From assembly GCA_023151335.1 (NCBI GenBank), contig JAKLJF010000075.1, positions 1 to 6,936 on the forward strand: a stretch of DNA of 6,936 nucleotides, written 5' to 3'. Source of the DNA: Thermoanaerobaculia bacterium. GTDB lineage: Bacteria > Bacteroidota > Bacteroidia > Chitinophagales > Saprospiraceae. Made by a program: the position numbers and the translations under genes. The notes beneath the pieces are model-generated. The model saw nothing but the letters and a program-made list of their open reading frames with translations. It made no database searches and had not been told where the DNA came from. Positions within the stretch are counted from its first letter, which is position 1. Every line of letters begins with the position of its first letter. Positions 6,596 through 6,936 of the stretch are shown here, one piece after another.

Positions 6596-6936
6596 ATACT
6601 TTTCTCCACAGTAAATTGCCGGCACCCATTTTCGTGCTTTGGTTGTTGATCCTCCGCCTGGAAGCCCAACCCTCAAGTGCAGTCGCGCTGGAATCCACCC
6701 TTTACCATAATACGCTTTGGCGGCATACGCCAAAACTCACGATCCAAACCGGCCAGCCCGTTTTCGGACAGGAATGGGGGCTCCGGCTCCAAACCCGCGG
6801 CAGTCATTCCTGGCATCATTGGCAGCGTTACCCGGCATTCGGACTGGTAGTGGCACACTTTCGCCTGGGCGAACGGGCACATGGCGACGCCTGGGGGCTG
6901 CTGCCCAACCTGGCGATACCGGTACTGCGCGCCGGA
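6556..6936 (+). CDS. Acyloxyacyl hydrolase-like (PagL-like) outer-membrane protein, 3' partial
   Basis: The frame is open to the right edge; 127 residues are visible from the ATG at 6556. A hydrophobic export signal (KLPAPIFVLWLLILRLEA|Q, residues 20-38) precedes a mature region with the pattern of Bacteroidota acyloxyacyl hydrolases: GQEWGLRLQTRGSHSWHHWQ (71-90), RYPAFGLVVAHFRLGE (91-106), then the small-residue HGDAWGLLPNLAIPVL (109-124). PagL-type enzymes are outer-membrane beta-barrels that remove the 3-O acyl chain of lipid A; their His-Ser-Glu catalytic residues lie near the C-terminus, outside this window, so activity cannot be judged. Start choice is uncertain. The same frame stays open to an ATG at 6463 overlapping the previous stop, but that start would add 31 residues encoded largely by the palindrome and make the leader 69 residues. 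The ATG at 6556 lies inside the palindrome too. A TTG at 6616 would leave the signal without its basic residue. Confidence 0.68.
   Translation, partial: MRFHTENLATPGIYTFLHSKLPAPIFVLWLLILRLEAQPSSAVALESTLYHNTLWRHTPKLTIQTGQPVFGQEWGLRLQTRGSHSWHHWQRYPAFGLVVAHFRLGERAHGDAWGLLPNLAIPVLRAG

Noticed and set aside
6400..6669. Open frame of 89 codons on the minus strand
   Set aside because: Its peptide resembles the plus-strand frame (shared TFKSFVNV) only because the DNA is palindromic; it overlaps the end of one gene and the start of another.

Overview
The window looks like chromosomal DNA of a member of the Bacteroidota. Two proteins end in a type IX secretion (T9SS) C-terminal sorting domain. One intergenic region carries a promoter of the Bacteroidota type (TTTG, 19 nt, then a near-match to TAnnTTTG), and strong Shine-Dalgarno sequences are absent. 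The Kazal-like module and the widely split dockerin-like repeat in the large secreted protein remind me of Saprospirales-type genomes; that narrower placement is inference.

Layout, left to right. (1) Positions 2-262 hold the C-terminal end of a plus-strand secreted protein, cut by the window edge. (2) Facing it is a minus-strand pair: a metallo-beta-lactamase-fold hydrolase of the glyoxalase II type (2339 to 1701), then 25 nt later an ABC-transporter permease of the DppB/OppB class (1675 to 302). They are probably co-transcribed. (3) A 154-nt intergenic region at 2340-2493 holds a perfect 27-bp inverted repeat built of 9-nt units and a terminator hairpin for the next gene. (4) A large minus-strand gene (4851 to 2494) encodes a secreted multidomain protein: signal peptide, PKD, Ig-like, Kazal-like, PKD-like, dockerin-like, beta-sandwich and T9SS sorting domain. 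(5) A divergent intergenic region (4852-5023) contains its promoter. (6) A plus-strand gene (5024-6466) encodes a 480-residue all-helical protein of unknown function. (7) At its stop codon begins a 121-nt nested imperfect palindrome (6475-6595). The 5' part of an acyloxyacyl hydrolase-like (PagL-like) outer-membrane gene overlaps or follows it and runs off the right edge.

I see no phage, CRISPR, tRNA, rRNA or transposase gene. The genes look like housekeeping and envelope functions: peptide-type transport, secretion of adhesive or calcium-binding surface proteins, and lipid A or outer-membrane modification. The least explained parts are the two palindromic repeats, the unusual permease insert, the domain order of the large secreted protein, and the orphan helical protein. 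I found no clear evidence for a new defence or mobile system.
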